A DNA stretch of 64,000 nt from Martelella mediterranea (GTDB lineage Bacteria > Pseudomonadota > Alphaproteobacteria > Rhizobiales > Rhizobiaceae): NCBI RefSeq assembly GCF_004342225.1, contig NZ_SMAR01000001.1, positions 1-64,000 on the forward strand, written 5' to 3'. The position numbers and the translations under genes were made by a program. Under the pieces are notes generated by a model. The model was not told where the DNA came from. It did not search any database and was given only the letters and a program-made list of their open reading frames with translations. This document shows, one piece after another, positions 8,388 to 17,883 of this stretch (position 1 is its first letter; each line of letters begins with the position of its first letter).

Positions 8388-9173
8388 TCATATAGTTTCG
8401 TCGAGCACGCGTGCAAAGGTTAAAACGCTGACTTCGCTCGCTCCGGCCCGTTTCAGGGCTTTGGCGGCGGCTGAAACTGTTGCGCCGGTCGTATAAACAT
8501 CGTCAATGAGTACGACTTTCTTCCCGAAAATGCTGTTTTCGCGATTTCTCGCAATCGTAAATGCACCGCGAACGTTATCCTGGCGTGCATTCCGTGTCAG
8601 GCCGACCTGTTGCTTTGTCGATCGTGTGCGCAGAAGAAGTCCGGGCAGAAAGGGTTTGCCGGTCAGTTGTGCCAGCCTGCGTGCAAGCTCAGCGGATTGA
8701 TTGAAACGGCGCGAAAGCCGCCGGTTCCGATGCAGCGGAATGGCAACGATTCCGTCACAGTTTTTCAGCATGTCATCTTCAGCCCGCAACATCCAGCGCG
8801 CCATCATGATGGCGAGGTGTGTGTTATCCCGATATTTCAGCGACTGAACCAGATTACGAACCGGTCCGGAATAAAAGGCGGCTGAGCGCAGCCGATCAAA
8901 TTGAGGCGGATTGGCGATTGCCGCGGCGCTGATAATACCTGGGCCAAGATCATGCGAAAAGGGTGTCCCGAGTACCGGGCAATAGGGCTGTTCGATAAAG
9001 CGTATATGCCCCCAGCAAGAGACACAGACCGCTGCATGTGTGCCTGTCTGGCGTCCGCATGCAGCACAAACCGGCGGAAAAAACAGGTTTCCGGTCCGGC
9101 CTGCAAGCCAAGCCGCAGCAGCCCGCGATTTTTGCGTCAGGCCTTTCCATCTGAATGAGCCGGTTTCTTCCAT
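8388..9173 (-). CDS. comF: ComF-family phosphoribosyltransferase-like protein
   Basis: 261-residue member of the ComF/GntX family: an N-terminal zinc ribbon followed by a type I phosphoribosyltransferase fold. Cysteines C36, C39, C50 and C53 form the ribbon. The PRPP-binding loop VVLIDDVYTTGAT is at residues 220-232. In naturally competent bacteria ComF helps DNA uptake; in rhizobia the gene is widespread without proven competence, so the function is open. It is the first gene of the minus-strand run comF-grxC-nit-DUF1178, and its start faces the methyltransferase gene at 9254. Confidence 0.87.
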   Translation of the reverse strand: MEETGSFRWKGLTQKSRAAAAWLAGRTGNLFFPPVCAACGRQTGTHAAVCVSCWGHIRFIEQPYCPVLGTPFSHDLGPGIISAAAIANPPQFDRLRSAAFYSGPVRNLVQSLKYRDNTHLAIMMARWMLRAEDDMLKNCDGIVAIPLHRNRRLSRRFNQSAELARRLAQLTGKPFLPGLLLRTRSTKQQVGLTRNARQDNVRGAFTIARNRENSIFGKKVVLIDDVYTTGATVSAAAKALKRAGASEVSVLTFARVLDETI

Positions 9174-9253
9174 GTTCTTGACAGTATCGCGTTCAAGGGT
9201 GCATTTCGAGCAACAATTGCAGACCGCGAAGAAACAGAAAAGGCTGTAAGCGC

Positions 9254-10138
9254 GTGGAGCCTATTTTTGATACGGAACTGGCTGAAACCAACCGACTGAA
9301 CGCTTTCAAAACCGCCAGGCCGGGTGCTGACTTCCTGCTGAATATTGCGGCAGAAGAGATTGCGGACCGCCTTGCCGTTGTTGAACGTCAGTTTTCAGAT
9401 GCCGCAGAGCTTTATGGCACGACAGGTGCGAGCGCGCGCGCTGTCATGGCAACAGGTAAGGTCGACCGGATCTACCGGGTCGAAACGGCGGTTGATTTTG
9501 GTGCGCCAGCCGAAGATCTTCGTGTCGCGCCACTGGAGTTTCCGGGACTTGAGGACCAGTCACTCAATCTGGTGGTTTCACCGCTTGCGCTGCATCTGAT
9601 CAACGATACGCCGGGATTCTTCATTCAGGTCCGGCGCGCGCTGAAGCCTGACGGGCTGTTTCTGGCGGCCATTCCGGGATCCGGCACACTTTCTGAACTG
9701 CGTGAATGTCTGCTGACGGCTGAAACCGAGATTTATGGCGGCGCCAGCCCGCGTGTTATTCCCTTCGCAGATGTCCGTGATGTCGGTGGATTGTTGCAGC
9801 GTGCGGGTTTCGCGCTGCCCGTTGTCGATCAGGAAAACTATACGGTGCGCTATGATACGCTTTTCGATCTGATGGCGGATTTAAAGGCGATGGGCATGGC
9901 TAACCCGTTGCTGGGGCGCCCGAAGCGCCCGGTGTCACGCGCGTTTTTCCTGCGCGCTGCCGAGCTTTATGCCGAGCGGTTCTCTGATCCGGACGGGCGC
10001 ATTCGCGCTACGTTTTCCATCATCTACGTGTCCGGATGGGCGCCGCATGAAAGTCAGCAGAAGCCGTTACGGCCTGGTTCTGCCAAAACCAGGCTGGCCG
10101 ACGCGCTCAACACAGAAGAAATCAAGCTGAAACGCTGA
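9254..10138 (+). CDS. SAM-dependent methyltransferase-like protein (BioC/NDUFAF5-like)
   Basis: 294 residues, starting at GTG. The middle region has the shape of a class I methyltransferase: SLNLVVSPLALHLINDTPGFFIQVRRALKPDGLFLAAIPG, the post-motif helix and strand of the BioC / C20orf7 group. The usual glycine-rich SAM loop is weak here (ELYGTTGASARAVMATG), which is typical of this rhizobial branch. Mitochondrial relatives modify complex I assembly proteins, but nothing in the window tests that. It is the only plus-strand gene between two minus-strand runs and is divergent from comF, with about 80 bases between them. Confidence 0.8.
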   Translation: MEPIFDTELAETNRLNAFKTARPGADFLLNIAAEEIADRLAVVERQFSDAAELYGTTGASARAVMATGKVDRIYRVETAVDFGAPAEDLRVAPLEFPGLEDQSLNLVVSPLALHLINDTPGFFIQVRRALKPDGLFLAAIPGSGTLSELRECLLTAETEIYGGASPRVIPFADVRDVGGLLQRAGFALPVVDQENYTVRYDTLFDLMADLKAMGMANPLLGRPKRPVSRAFFLRAAELYAERFSDPDGRIRATFSIIYVSGWAPHESQQKPLRPGSAKTRLADALNTEEIKLKR

Positions 10139-10151
10139 GCCGCAGGAAGCT

Positions 10152-10565
10152 TTATAACAGATCCTGAAGGATCGGGATGAGTGGCTCATCTGCAGGCGGC
10201 ATCGGAAAATCCCGGAGATTGCGGGCAAGTGTCCATTTGATGACCTGACCTTCGCGTCCCTCAGGGATGCCTTCAAACCTGCGGCAAACGTAAAGCGGCA
10301 TCAGCAGGTGAAAATCATCATAGGTGTGGCTGGCAAATGTCAGCGGTGCAAGGCAGGCCGCTTTGGTGGTGATGCCGAGCTCTTCTTCCATCTCGCGGGT
10401 CAGGCACGCCTCTGGTGTTTCGCCTGGTTCCACCTTGCCGCCGGGAAACTCCCAAAGACCGGCGAGCGCCTTGCCTTCAGGTCTCTGGGCCAGAAGAATA
10501 CGGCCGTCGCTGTCAATCAGGGCACAGGCGGCCACCAGCAGGATTTTGAAATTCTCGTCTGTCAT
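10152..10565 (-). CDS. mutT: MutT-type 8-oxo-dGTP diphosphatase
   Basis: Nudix hydrolase of 137 residues that would clear 8-oxo-dGTP from the nucleotide pool and so prevent A:T to C:G mutations. The complete Nudix box occupies residues 43-65 (GKVEPGETPEACLTREMEEE, then LGI), and LWEFPGGK before it is the MutT signature. The start overlaps the stop of the upstream GNAT gene by 4 bases (ATGA). The gene ends 13 bases from the convergent methyltransferase gene. Close Nudix relatives share the motif, but length and LWEFPGGKVE favour MutT. Confidence 0.88.
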   Translation of the reverse strand: MTDENFKILLVAACALIDSDGRILLAQRPEGKALAGLWEFPGGKVEPGETPEACLTREMEEELGITTKAACLAPLTFASHTYDDFHLLMPLYVCRRFEGIPEGREGQVIKWTLARNLRDFPMPPADEPLIPILQDLL

Positions 10566-11326
10566 TGTTCTCTTTTCTGCCGCCAGTAACGATAGCGATA
10601 GGCTTCTTTAAAGCCGAAGCTTTCGTAGAGTTTAAGCGCGGCTTCGTTGTTCGCAGTAACCTGCAGCCAGGCTGTGCGCGCGCCGCGAGTCTTTGCCCAG
10701 CGTAACATGCTGCCGGTGAGGCTGCGGCCATGGCCAGCGCGTCTTGCATTTTCGGCAACAGCCAGCGCCTCGATGCCAGCCATATCGAAATCATGCACGC
10801 AAAGCCCCGCCGCCAGCGGGTTTCTGTCATCCGTCTGGCTGATGAAAAAGCCATGGGCCGGTTTAATGGCCGTCACAACTTCTGCCAGTCCGGCTTTTGT
10901 CAGGCCTTCGGCCGGGTTCAGCGCAAGCGATGTCTCGACAAAGCGGCCGACATCCTGGCTGGGTAAACGTTCAATGGCGTTGTGTGGCTCAAAACCTTGC
11001 AGGTTAAGCGTCATCACAATGGTTTCGTCAAAGGGGGCGGCGCCATTGTCTTTGAGGAAATCCAGCAGGGCAGGTGGCGTCAGCGGCGTTTCGCGCACAG
11101 TGACCGGGCGCCCGAAGGCTTCATAACGGCGCGATGCTTTTTCAAACCTGATTTCGATATCGGAAATGTCCGAAAGGTCGAGCACCGTGATGCTGTTCAG
11201 TCTTTTGGAGGGGTGCCCTGCTGTCAGGCGCAGCTGCCATGCTCCATCGTAGAGAACATCTCTGGCAGGCCATGCGCGCAAAGCCATTGCTTCCAGCCGG
11301 CGCACAAGTGGTAGATCTGTGCTCAC
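10562..11326 (-). CDS. GNAT-family N-acetyltransferase
   Basis: 254-residue acetyltransferase with a C-terminal GNAT fold. LAVAENARRAGHGRSLTGSM carries the acetyl-CoA loop (R/Q-x-x-G-x-G/A pattern), and ANNEAALKLYESFGFKEAYRYRYW is the family C-terminal helix and strand. The first 130 residues form an extra N-terminal region seen in rhizobial paralogues. The GTG start at 11326 (VSTDLPLVRRLE) is chosen over ATG 11371 because the extra 15 residues fall in an intergenic repeat and lack a ribosome site. It is coupled to mutT. The substrate is unknown. Confidence 0.82.
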   Translation of the reverse strand: MSTDLPLVRRLEAMALRAWPARDVLYDGAWQLRLTAGHPSKRLNSITVLDLSDISDIEIRFEKASRRYEAFGRPVTVRETPLTPPALLDFLKDNGAAPFDETIVMTLNLQGFEPHNAIERLPSQDVGRFVETSLALNPAEGLTKAGLAEVVTAIKPAHGFFISQTDDRNPLAAGLCVHDFDMAGIEALAVAENARRAGHGRSLTGSMLRWAKTRGARTAWLQVTANNEAALKLYESFGFKEAYRYRYWRQKREQ

Positions 11327-11353
11327 AGTAATTCCGATTCCGTCGTGACCCTT

Positions 11354-11398
11354 AGAGCGCCATGCATCCATGCGGATGCACAGAGCACGATGCTATAG
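11354..11398. repeat. Mosaic intergenic repeat, short copy (module 1 only)
   Basis: Matches the first module of the 100-bp repeat at 5027 and 52196: AGAGCGC, then a GTGCATCC-type hairpin (here TGCATCC-ATGC-GGATGCA) and a GCACGATGCTATAG end. Module 2 is absent, which is what a mosaic element would look like. It lies between argJ and the GNAT gene. Confidence 0.65.
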
Positions 11399-11508
11399 TT
11401 TTATGAAAGGGACTATAGTCGGCGGTCCGAGGGTGTAAACACGCCCTGATGTCTTGTTTTGGATGGTGTGGCCGAGCGGCAACGCACATGCTGCCCGGCC
11501 GTTTGCAT

Positions 11509-12750
11509 TCAGCTGCGATAATCGCCGTTGATGGCAACATATTCCTTGGTCAGATCGCATGTGTAAATCGTCGCCTGCCCATCACCAAGGCCAATATCAG
11601 CGCGGATGGTGATCTCATCCTCACGCATCACCGCAGAGGCATGTTCTTCGGAATAATCCGGATCGCGTTCACCGTTCACGGCCACACGAATATCGCCGAA
11701 CCATATGGCCAGACGGTCTCGATCCGCCATTTCTCCGGCCTTGCCGACGGCCATGACGACACGACCCCAGTTGGCGTCCTCACCGGCAACAGCGGTTTTA
11801 ACGAGCGGCGAATTGGCGATGGAACGTGCGATCCGGTCTGCGGCCCGGTTGTCCTCAGCGCCGGTGACCTGAACCTTCACCATTTTGCGGGCGCCTTCAC
11901 CATCGCGCACGATCTGCAGCGCAAGGTCTGTCATCAGCGCATGAAGGGCGGCTCTGAAATCGTCGAGGCGCGGGTCGCTGGCAGCCGTGACAGGCTCCTG
12001 ACCGAATTGAGCGGCCTTGCCCGTGGCAAAGGCCAGAACGGTATCAGATGTCGATGTGTCGCTGTCGATGGTGATGGCATTAAAGCTGCTGCCAACGCCT
12101 TCTGAAAGCAAGTCCTGCAAAGCCTGAGCGGAAATTGCCGCGTCGGTGGCGATGAAGGAAAGCATAGTGGCCATATCCGGCGCAATCATGCCGGCGCCCT
12201 TGGCCATGCCATTGAGCGTTACCGAAACACCGTCAATGGTCGCGCCACGCGTGGCGACCTTCGGATAGGTATCGGTGGTCATGATCGCTTTTGCTGCGGC
12301 AAGCCATGCATCGGGCCGCGCATCACGGGCCATGCCGTTCAAGACGCCATCGAATTTCGATGCATCGAGCGGTTCGCCAATCACACCGGTGGAAGCGAGA
12401 AAAACGTCAGCCGTATCGCAGTTGGCAGCCTTTGCAGCACTGCGGGCAGTCAAAGCTGTGGCCTCAGCGCCCTTCTTTCCGGTGAAGGCATTGGCGTTTC
12501 CGGAGTTGACCACCAGAACGCGCGCACTGCCATTCTCAAGATTGGTGCGGCAGAAATCGACCGGTGCAGACGGGCATTTGGATTTTGTGAAAAGTCCGGC
12601 GACGTTCGCATCGCCATCAAAGATCATCATCATGACGTCTGTGCGGCCCTTGTATTTGATGCCAGCCGCAGCGGTCGCAAGGCGGACGCCATCAATAGGC
12701 GGCATGGGGGCAAATGATTTGGGCGCGAGCGGCGAAATGGCAGACGACAT
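11509..12750 (-). CDS. argJ: Bifunctional ornithine acetyltransferase / N-acetylglutamate synthase
   Basis: Arginine biosynthesis enzyme that moves the acetyl group from N-acetylornithine to glutamate, closing the acetyl cycle; bifunctional forms can also acetylate glutamate from acetyl-CoA. The 413-residue precursor cleaves itself before T195 in [16 protein letters not shown], whose Thr becomes the N-terminal nucleophile. STGVIGEPL and the C-terminal [21 protein letters not shown] are also characteristic. The order secA, parvulin, argJ, mutT is a common rhizobial arrangement. The stop is followed by an imperfect hairpin without a T-run. The sequence does not tell mono- from bifunctional activity. 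Confidence 0.96.
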   Translation of the reverse strand: MSSAISPLAPKSFAPMPPIDGVRLATAAAGIKYKGRTDVMMMIFDGDANVAGLFTKSKCPSAPVDFCRTNLENGSARVLVVNSGNANAFTGKKGAEATALTARSAAKAANCDTADVFLASTGVIGEPLDASKFDGVLNGMARDARPDAWLAAAKAIMTTDTYPKVATRGATIDGVSVTLNGMAKGAGMIAPDMATMLSFIATDAAISAQALQDLLSEGVGSSFNAITIDSDTSTSDTVLAFATGKAAQFGQEPVTAASDPRLDDFRAALHALMTDLALQIVRDGEGARKMVKVQVTGAEDNRAADRIARSIANSPLVKTAVAGEDANWGRVVMAVGKAGEMADRDRLAIWFGDIRVAVNGERDPDYSEEHASAVMREDEITIRADIGLGDGQATIYTCDLTKEYVAINGDYRS

Positions 12751-12806
12751 GAAAACCCCCTGATATGGGTCCGGCCCGCTGAATGTGCGGGCCGGATAGA
12801 TGTTGC

Positions 12807-13667
12807 TTACTGCTGCTGTTTATTGATCGCCTGATAGGCGTCTTGCAAGCCCTCATCTTCGATAACGACGGTATCGCCGTCTTTCATGTTACCAAGTACC
12901 TCATTGTACTTCTCGCTGATGATGAGCTGACGCAGCTGGTCCTTGATCTGATCGAATGGAACCGGTGCCTTTTCGCGTTTGTCCTCAACCTCGATCACAT
13001 GAAAGCCGAATTGAGTCTTGACCGGTTCTTCCGTGTGCTGACCGGGTTCGAGAGCGAACGCGACCTCTTCGAATTCAGGAACCATCTGGCCCTTGCCGAA
13101 ATAGCCGAGGTCCCCGCCTTTCTCGCCGGACGGGCCGGTGGAGTGTTCTTTTGCCAGCTCGGCAAAGTCAGCACCATCATCAAGCTGCTTGATGATGTCT
13201 TCGGCTTCTTCCTTGGTGTCGACCAGGATGTGGCGTGCATGGACTTCATCCTGCTTCGGCGCTTTGGCGATTTCCTCGTCATAGCGCGCTTGCAGCATAT
13301 CGTCGGTGATCTTGTTGCCGATCTCTTCATCGAAATAGGCGTTGTAAAGCTCCTGCTCACGAGCCTGATCCATGCGCTTCTTGAAAGTGTCTGTTTCATC
13401 GAGGCCCTTGGCTTCGGCGTCGGCGACGATCAGCTTCATATCGATGAGGCTGGAAAGTGCGACGGCTTTCAGTTGCTCTTCGGAAAGCTGGCCGAACTGA
13501 CCTTTGAACTGATCAACGGTTTCGTTCAGTTCAGACTGATAAACGGGTTCACCGGCAACCGTGGCAACGACGGTCTGGCTGGCATCCGTGTCCTGCGCAA
13601 AAGCCGGCGCGCTGAAGCCAACGACCGTTGCGAGAAATGCTGCCGCCGCAAACTGTCTTTTATGCAT
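12807..13667 (-). CDS. Periplasmic parvulin-type peptidyl-prolyl isomerase (copy 1)
   Basis: 286-residue secreted chaperone/isomerase of the PpiC/SurA kind. A signal peptide covers about residues 1-25 (cleavage near AFAQ). A helical N-terminal chaperone region follows. The PpiC domain spans roughly 135-235, with [36 protein letters not shown] and [12 protein letters not shown]. It should assist folding of exported or outer-membrane proteins. The next gene upstream (13857-14723) is a close paralogue with much the same sequence throughout, so the pair is a tandem duplication. The gap to argJ is about 56 bases, so co-transcription is possible. Confidence 0.92.
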   Translation of the reverse strand: MHKRQFAAAAFLATVVGFSAPAFAQDTDASQTVVATVAGEPVYQSELNETVDQFKGQFGQLSEEQLKAVALSSLIDMKLIVADAEAKGLDETDTFKKRMDQAREQELYNAYFDEEIGNKITDDMLQARYDEEIAKAPKQDEVHARHILVDTKEEAEDIIKQLDDGADFAELAKEHSTGPSGEKGGDLGYFGKGQMVPEFEEVAFALEPGQHTEEPVKTQFGFHVIEVEDKREKAPVPFDQIKDQLRQLIISEKYNEVLGNMKDGDTVVIEDEGLQDAYQAINKQQQ

Positions 13668-13856
13668 ATGATCACCTTTATAGCTGAGAATACGTGTTTA
13701 AAGTGCAAGTCCGCTGAAAGCGGTAGCACAGGTTACAAGCCGGATGGAACCGCCTTTCGGAACATGTAAGGATTACAGTATTGTAATGAAACACACTTTG
13801 GCAGCGCCCCGTCCAGGCAGCTGGCCCGACAGATATGACAGGCCAGCGCTTCGTTT

Positions 13857-14723
13857 TTACTGCTGCTCTTCATTGACGGTGTCGTAGGCCGTCTGCAGCG
13901 TCTTGTCCTTGATCGAAATTGTGCCGTCGTCTTTCAGCGTCTTGAGCTGTTTGACATACTCTTCCCGCAGGAGCATCTGCCGGATTTGCGGTGCGACCTG
14001 TTCGAAGCTTGCCGGAGCCTTGTCGCGCACATCTTCCACTTCGATAATATGATAGCCGAATTCTGTTTTTACCGGCTGTTCGGTATATTTGCCGGGTTTC
14101 AGGTCAAATGCGGCTTTTTCAAAGGCCGGAACCATCTGACCTTTGGTGAAGTAGCCGAGATCGCCACCGTCTTTGGCGCTGGGGCCGGTTGAATATTCTT
14201 TGGCCAACCGGGCGAAGTCAGCGCCATCATCAAGCTGCTTGATGATCTTCTTTGCCTGATCCTCGTCATCGACGAGAATTTGCCGGGCATGAATTTCCTT
14301 CTGCTGCGGCATTTTCTTGATGTCCTGATCATAGCGCTCTTTGACCATGTCATCCGTCACCTGGCTGGCAATGTGTTCATCATAGAACTCATTATAAAGC
14401 GCCTGCTCGCGGGCTTCGGCCATGCGGGTCTTGAAGTCCGACGTTTCATCCAGTCCTTCCGCTTTTGCAGCCATGCTGACAAGCTTCATGTCGATCAGGC
14501 TTGAAAGTGCCAGGGCATCGATCTGCTGTTCCGGCATCTTGCCGAACCGGCCTTTGAACTGTTCGACCGTTGCATCCAGCTCCGACTTGTAAATCGGCTG
14601 ATCGGCGACGGTTGCGATGACGGTTTTGGTGGTGTCTTCACTGTTTGCCTGAGCAAAAGCCGGGGCACCAGTTGCGATGAATGCAGCCAGAAGCGTGGCT
14701 GATGCGAGATGTCTTTTCTGCAT
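13857..14723 (-). CDS. Periplasmic parvulin-type peptidyl-prolyl isomerase (copy 2)
   Basis: 288 residues from the start at 14723, which has an AGGAAGGAAGGA ribosome site 8 bases upstream; a longer frame to 14852 adds 43 residues before the signal peptide and is rejected. Signal peptide MQKRHLASATLLAAFIATGA with cleavage near AFAQ. PpiC domain with KEIHARQILVDDEDQAKKI, GGDLGYFTKGQMVPAFE and TEFGYHIIEVED. By eye over half of its residues are identical to the downstream copy. It is divergent from secA. Both copies keep the parvulin core, so neither looks decayed. Confidence 0.92.
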   Translation of the reverse strand: MQKRHLASATLLAAFIATGAPAFAQANSEDTTKTVIATVADQPIYKSELDATVEQFKGRFGKMPEQQIDALALSSLIDMKLVSMAAKAEGLDETSDFKTRMAEAREQALYNEFYDEHIASQVTDDMVKERYDQDIKKMPQQKEIHARQILVDDEDQAKKIIKQLDDGADFARLAKEYSTGPSAKDGGDLGYFTKGQMVPAFEKAAFDLKPGKYTEQPVKTEFGYHIIEVEDVRDKAPASFEQVAPQIRQMLLREEYVKQLKTLKDDGTISIKDKTLQTAYDTVNEEQQ

Positions 14724-14995
14724 GAATAAAGTCCTTCCTTCCTGCCGAAAAGTTGACGAACGACTGTTCGCCAGAGCTAAGCGGGACCACAGGAATGTGG
14801 CCAATATGGAGCAGACAGAAACGCGCGTCATTTCTGGCACGTTGACATCCATTGCCCCCCCTCTTATCTGTCTGCCATCTGCCGAAAGGTCTTCACCCGG
14901 TAGATGAGACAGAATGCATTCCCTTTGCGTTGCTTTGTCTGAACCGGCAGGCGGCGTGAAACGAACAGGAAAATTTTCAGAAAGAAGCTTTTGAA

Positions 14996-17782
14996 ATGGT
15001 CTCTCTCGGTGGCGTAGCCCGCAAGTTGTTCGGATCGGCCAATGATCGCCGGATCCGCTCCTTTAAACCTCGTGTGGCTGCGATCAACGCGCTGGAAGAA
15101 AAAATTAAGGCGCTTTCGGATGAAGAGCTGAAAGCAAAAACGGAAGAGTTCAAAAAGCAGCTTGCCGAGGGCAAAAACCTGGACGATCTGCTTGTTGAAG
15201 CCTTCGCTGTTGTTCGTGAGGCGTCTCACCGTGTTCTGGGGCTCAGGCCTTTCGATGTGCAGCTGATCGGTGGGATGATCCTGCATGAAAACGCGATCGC
15301 CGAGATGAAGACCGGTGAAGGCAAAACACTCGTCGCGACGCTTCCGGTTTATCTGAACGCACTTTCCGGCAAGGGTGTTCATGTGGTGACTGTGAATGAC
15401 TATCTTGCCCGGCGTGACAGCGAAGGCATGGCGCGGCTTTATGGTTTTCTCGGGCTCACGACGGGCGTCATCCATAATGGCCTCAGTGACGAACAGCGCC
15501 GCGAAGCCTATGCCTGCGACATCACCTACGGCACCAACAACGAACTGGGTTTCGACTTTCTGCGCGACAATATGAAAATGCAGCGCACCGAAATGGTGCA
15601 GCGCGGTCATAATTACGCAATCGTCGACGAGGTCGACTCCATCCTGATCGACGAGGCGCGTACGCCCCTGATCATTTCCGGCCCGCTGGATGACCGCTCC
15701 GACCTTTATGTCGCGATGGACAAGGTTATCCCCACTCTGGATGAAGAGGATTACGAGCTGGATGAAAAGCAGCGCTCGGCCAACTTCTCCGAACAGGGGA
15801 TGGAAAAGCTTGAGCAGATGCTGACGGCCTCTGGTCAGATGAAGGGCGAGTCACTTTACGACATCGAAAACGTCGCGCTGGTTCACCATCTGAACAATGC
15901 CCTGAAGGCGCACAAGCTTTTCACCCGCGACAAGGATTACATCGTCCGCAACGGCGAAGTTGTTATCATTGATGAATTCACAGGCCGGATGATGCCGGGG
16001 CGGCGTTATTCCGAAGGTCAGCACCAGGCGCTGGAAGCCAAGGAAAACGTCAAGATCCAGCCAGAGAACCAGACACTGGCATCGATCACCTTCCAGAATT
16101 ACTTCCGCATGTATGACAAGCTGGCCGGTATGACCGGTACGGCTTCAACGGAAGCCGAAGAATTCGGCAATATCTATGGCCTCGATGTGGTCGAGGTTCC
16201 GACCAATCTTCCGATCGCACGTCTCGATGAAGACGATGAAGTCTACATGACCGTGCATGAGAAGTATCTGGCTATCGTTGAAGAGATCAAGGTCGCGAAG
16301 GAAAAGGGTCAGCCGGTTCTCGTCGGTACGACATCGATTGAAAAATCCGAGCTTCTGGCCGCAGCCCTGAAGCGCGACGGAATTACCGACTTCAAAATTC
16401 TGAATGCGCGCTACCATGAGCAGGAAGCCTTCATTATTTCGCAGGCCGGTGTGCCGGGCGCGCTGACAATCGCTACCAATATGGCCGGTCGCGGTACCGA
16501 CATTCAGCTTGGCGGCAATGTGGATATGCGTATTCAGGCAGAACTTGGCTATCTCGAACCGGGCACGGATATCGTCACCAATGAGAAGGGCGAACGCGTG
16601 GAGGTCGAGCGCAAGTTCACGCCGCCCGGCCCGGAGCGTGATGCAAAAGAAAAGGCGATCCGTGAGGATGTCGCGAAACTGAAGCAGCAGGCTCTTGCAG
16701 CCGGCGGACTTTATGTGATCGCAACCGAGCGTCACGAGAGCCGCCGTATTGATAATCAGCTGCGTGGTCGTTCCGGCCGGCAGGGCGATCCGGGGCGTTC
16801 TAAATTCTATCTTTCGCTTCAGGACGATCTGATGCGCATTTTCGGTTCCGACCGGATGGAAAGCATGCTGCAGAAGCTTGGTCTGAAAGAAGGCGAAGCG
16901 ATCGTCCATCCGTGGATCAACAAGGCACTGGAACGGGCGCAGAAGAAGGTCGAAGCACGTAACTTCGATATTCGTAAGAATCTTCTGAAATACGATGATG
17001 TCCTGAACGACCAGCGAAAGGTTGTTTTCGACCAGCGCAAGGAGCTGATGGATTCGGATGATATCTCCGATCTGGTCGCCGATATGCGTCAGGATGTGAT
17101 CGAAAATGCTGTGAAGCGCCGCATTCCGGAACGCGCCTATGCCGAGCAATGGGATGTCGAAGGTCTTAAGGAAGACTGCAGCCAGTTTCTGAACCTTGAT
17201 CTGCCGATTGAGGCATGGGCTGCCGAGGACGGCATTGCCGAGCCGGAAATCGAGCAGCGCATTTCAGAGGCCGCAGAAAAGGCGGCGGAAGAACGCGCCA
17301 GACAGGCAGAGCAGTTTGGTCCCGATGTCATGAAATATGTTGAGCGCCAGATCGTGATGCAGTCGCTCGATAACCTCTGGCGCGAGCATATCGTCAATCT
17401 GGACCATCTGCGTTCGGTTGTCGGTTTCCGCGGTTATGCCCAGCGGGATCCGCTTCAGGAGTATAAGGCAGAAGCCTTCGAGCTGTTCCAGCATCTTCTG
17501 GGTAATATGCGTGAACTTGCGATCTCGCAACTTTCGCGGGTTCAGCTTGTGCGGGAAAATCCGCCACAGCCGGAACCGGCTGTTGATCCTTCAAAGCTGC
17601 AGGCAAGCCATATCGATCCTGAAACCGGTGAAAACGAAGTGGACGGCGCTGCATCACCGCAGGCTGCAACGGCCGCCGGACTGGCAGCCCTGCCTGAAGA
17701 GTGGAAGAACACGGGCCGCAACGAGCTTTGCCCCTGTGGTTCGGGTAAAAAGTTCAAGCATTGCCACGGGCGGCTTGCCTGA
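14996..17782 (+). CDS. secA: Preprotein translocase ATPase SecA
   Basis: Motor of the Sec pathway, pushing unfolded preproteins through SecYEG. The 928 residues carry all the hallmarks: Walker [18 protein letters not shown]-like [15 protein letters not shown], helicase motif [14 protein letters not shown], the [21 protein letters not shown] region, and the C-terminal SecB/zinc-binding tail with C912, C914, C923 and H924 ([14 protein letters not shown]). The length is normal for alphaproteobacteria. It faces away from the parvulin pair, which would act on its exported products, and is followed by a terminator hairpin at 17812. Confidence 0.98.
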   Translation: MVSLGGVARKLFGSANDRRIRSFKPRVAAINALEEKIKALSDEELKAKTEEFKKQLAEGKNLDDLLVEAFAVVREASHRVLGLRPFDVQLIGGMILHENAIAEMKTGEGKTLVATLPVYLNALSGKGVHVVTVNDYLARRDSEGMARLYGFLGLTTGVIHNGLSDEQRREAYACDITYGTNNELGFDFLRDNMKMQRTEMVQRGHNYAIVDEVDSILIDEARTPLIISGPLDDRSDLYVAMDKVIPTLDEEDYELDEKQRSANFSEQGMEKLEQMLTASGQMKGESLYDIENVALVHHLNNALKAHKLFTRDKDYIVRNGEVVIIDEFTGRMMPGRRYSEGQHQALEAKENVKIQPENQTLASITFQNYFRMYDKLAGMTGTASTEAEEFGNIYGLDVVEVPTNLPIARLDEDDEVYMTVHEKYLAIVEEIKVAKEKGQPVLVGTTSIEKSELLAAALKRDGITDFKILNARYHEQEAFIISQAGVPGALTIATNMAGRGTDIQLGGNVDMRIQAELGYLEPGTDIVTNEKGERVEVERKFTPPGPERDAKEKAIREDVAKLKQQALAAGGLYVIATERHESRRIDNQLRGRSGRQGDPGRSKFYLSLQDDLMRIFGSDRMESMLQKLGLKEGEAIVHPWINKALERAQKKVEARNFDIRKNLLKYDDVLNDQRKVVFDQRKELMDSDDISDLVADMRQDVIENAVKRRIPERAYAEQWDVEGLKEDCSQFLNLDLPIEAWAAEDGIAEPEIEQRISEAAEKAAEERARQAEQFGPDVMKYVERQIVMQSLDNLWREHIVNLDHLRSVVGFRGYAQRDPLQEYKAEAFELFQHLLGNMRELAISQLSRVQLVRENPPQPEPAVDPSKLQASHIDPETGENEVDGAASPQAATAAGLAALPEEWKNTGRNELCPCGSGKKFKHCHGRLA

Positions 17783-17811
17783 TTTTTGGTTTTGCTTTTT
17801 CCTGAATTTGA

Positions 17812-17837
17812 AAACGGCGCCCGGTGAGGCGCCGTTT
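17812..17837 (+). terminator. Terminator after secA
   Basis: AAACGGCGCC (17812-17821), loop CGGTGA, GGCGCCGTTT (17828-17837): a perfect 10-bp stem 30 bases past the secA stop. It can also serve the convergent alpha-glucosidase gene. The T-run is short. Confidence 0.75.
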
Positions 17838-17883
17838 CCGTCTAGAACAAGGCCTGTTGACGTGAGGTCGTATCCGCTGCCGG

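Noticed and set aside
11461-11508. tRNA-like GTGGCCGAGCGGC stretch after argJ
   Set aside because: Resembles the D-loop of Ser/Leu tRNAs, but no anticodon arm, T-loop (GTTCRA) or acceptor pairing follows; it is an imperfect hairpin.
12783-13769. 328-codon open frame on the plus strand opposite the first parvulin gene
   Set aside because: Shadow frame; the minus-strand parvulin has a signal peptide and PpiC domain.
16145-17149. 334-codon minus-strand frame inside secA
   Set aside because: Fully antisense to conserved secA, no family likeness.
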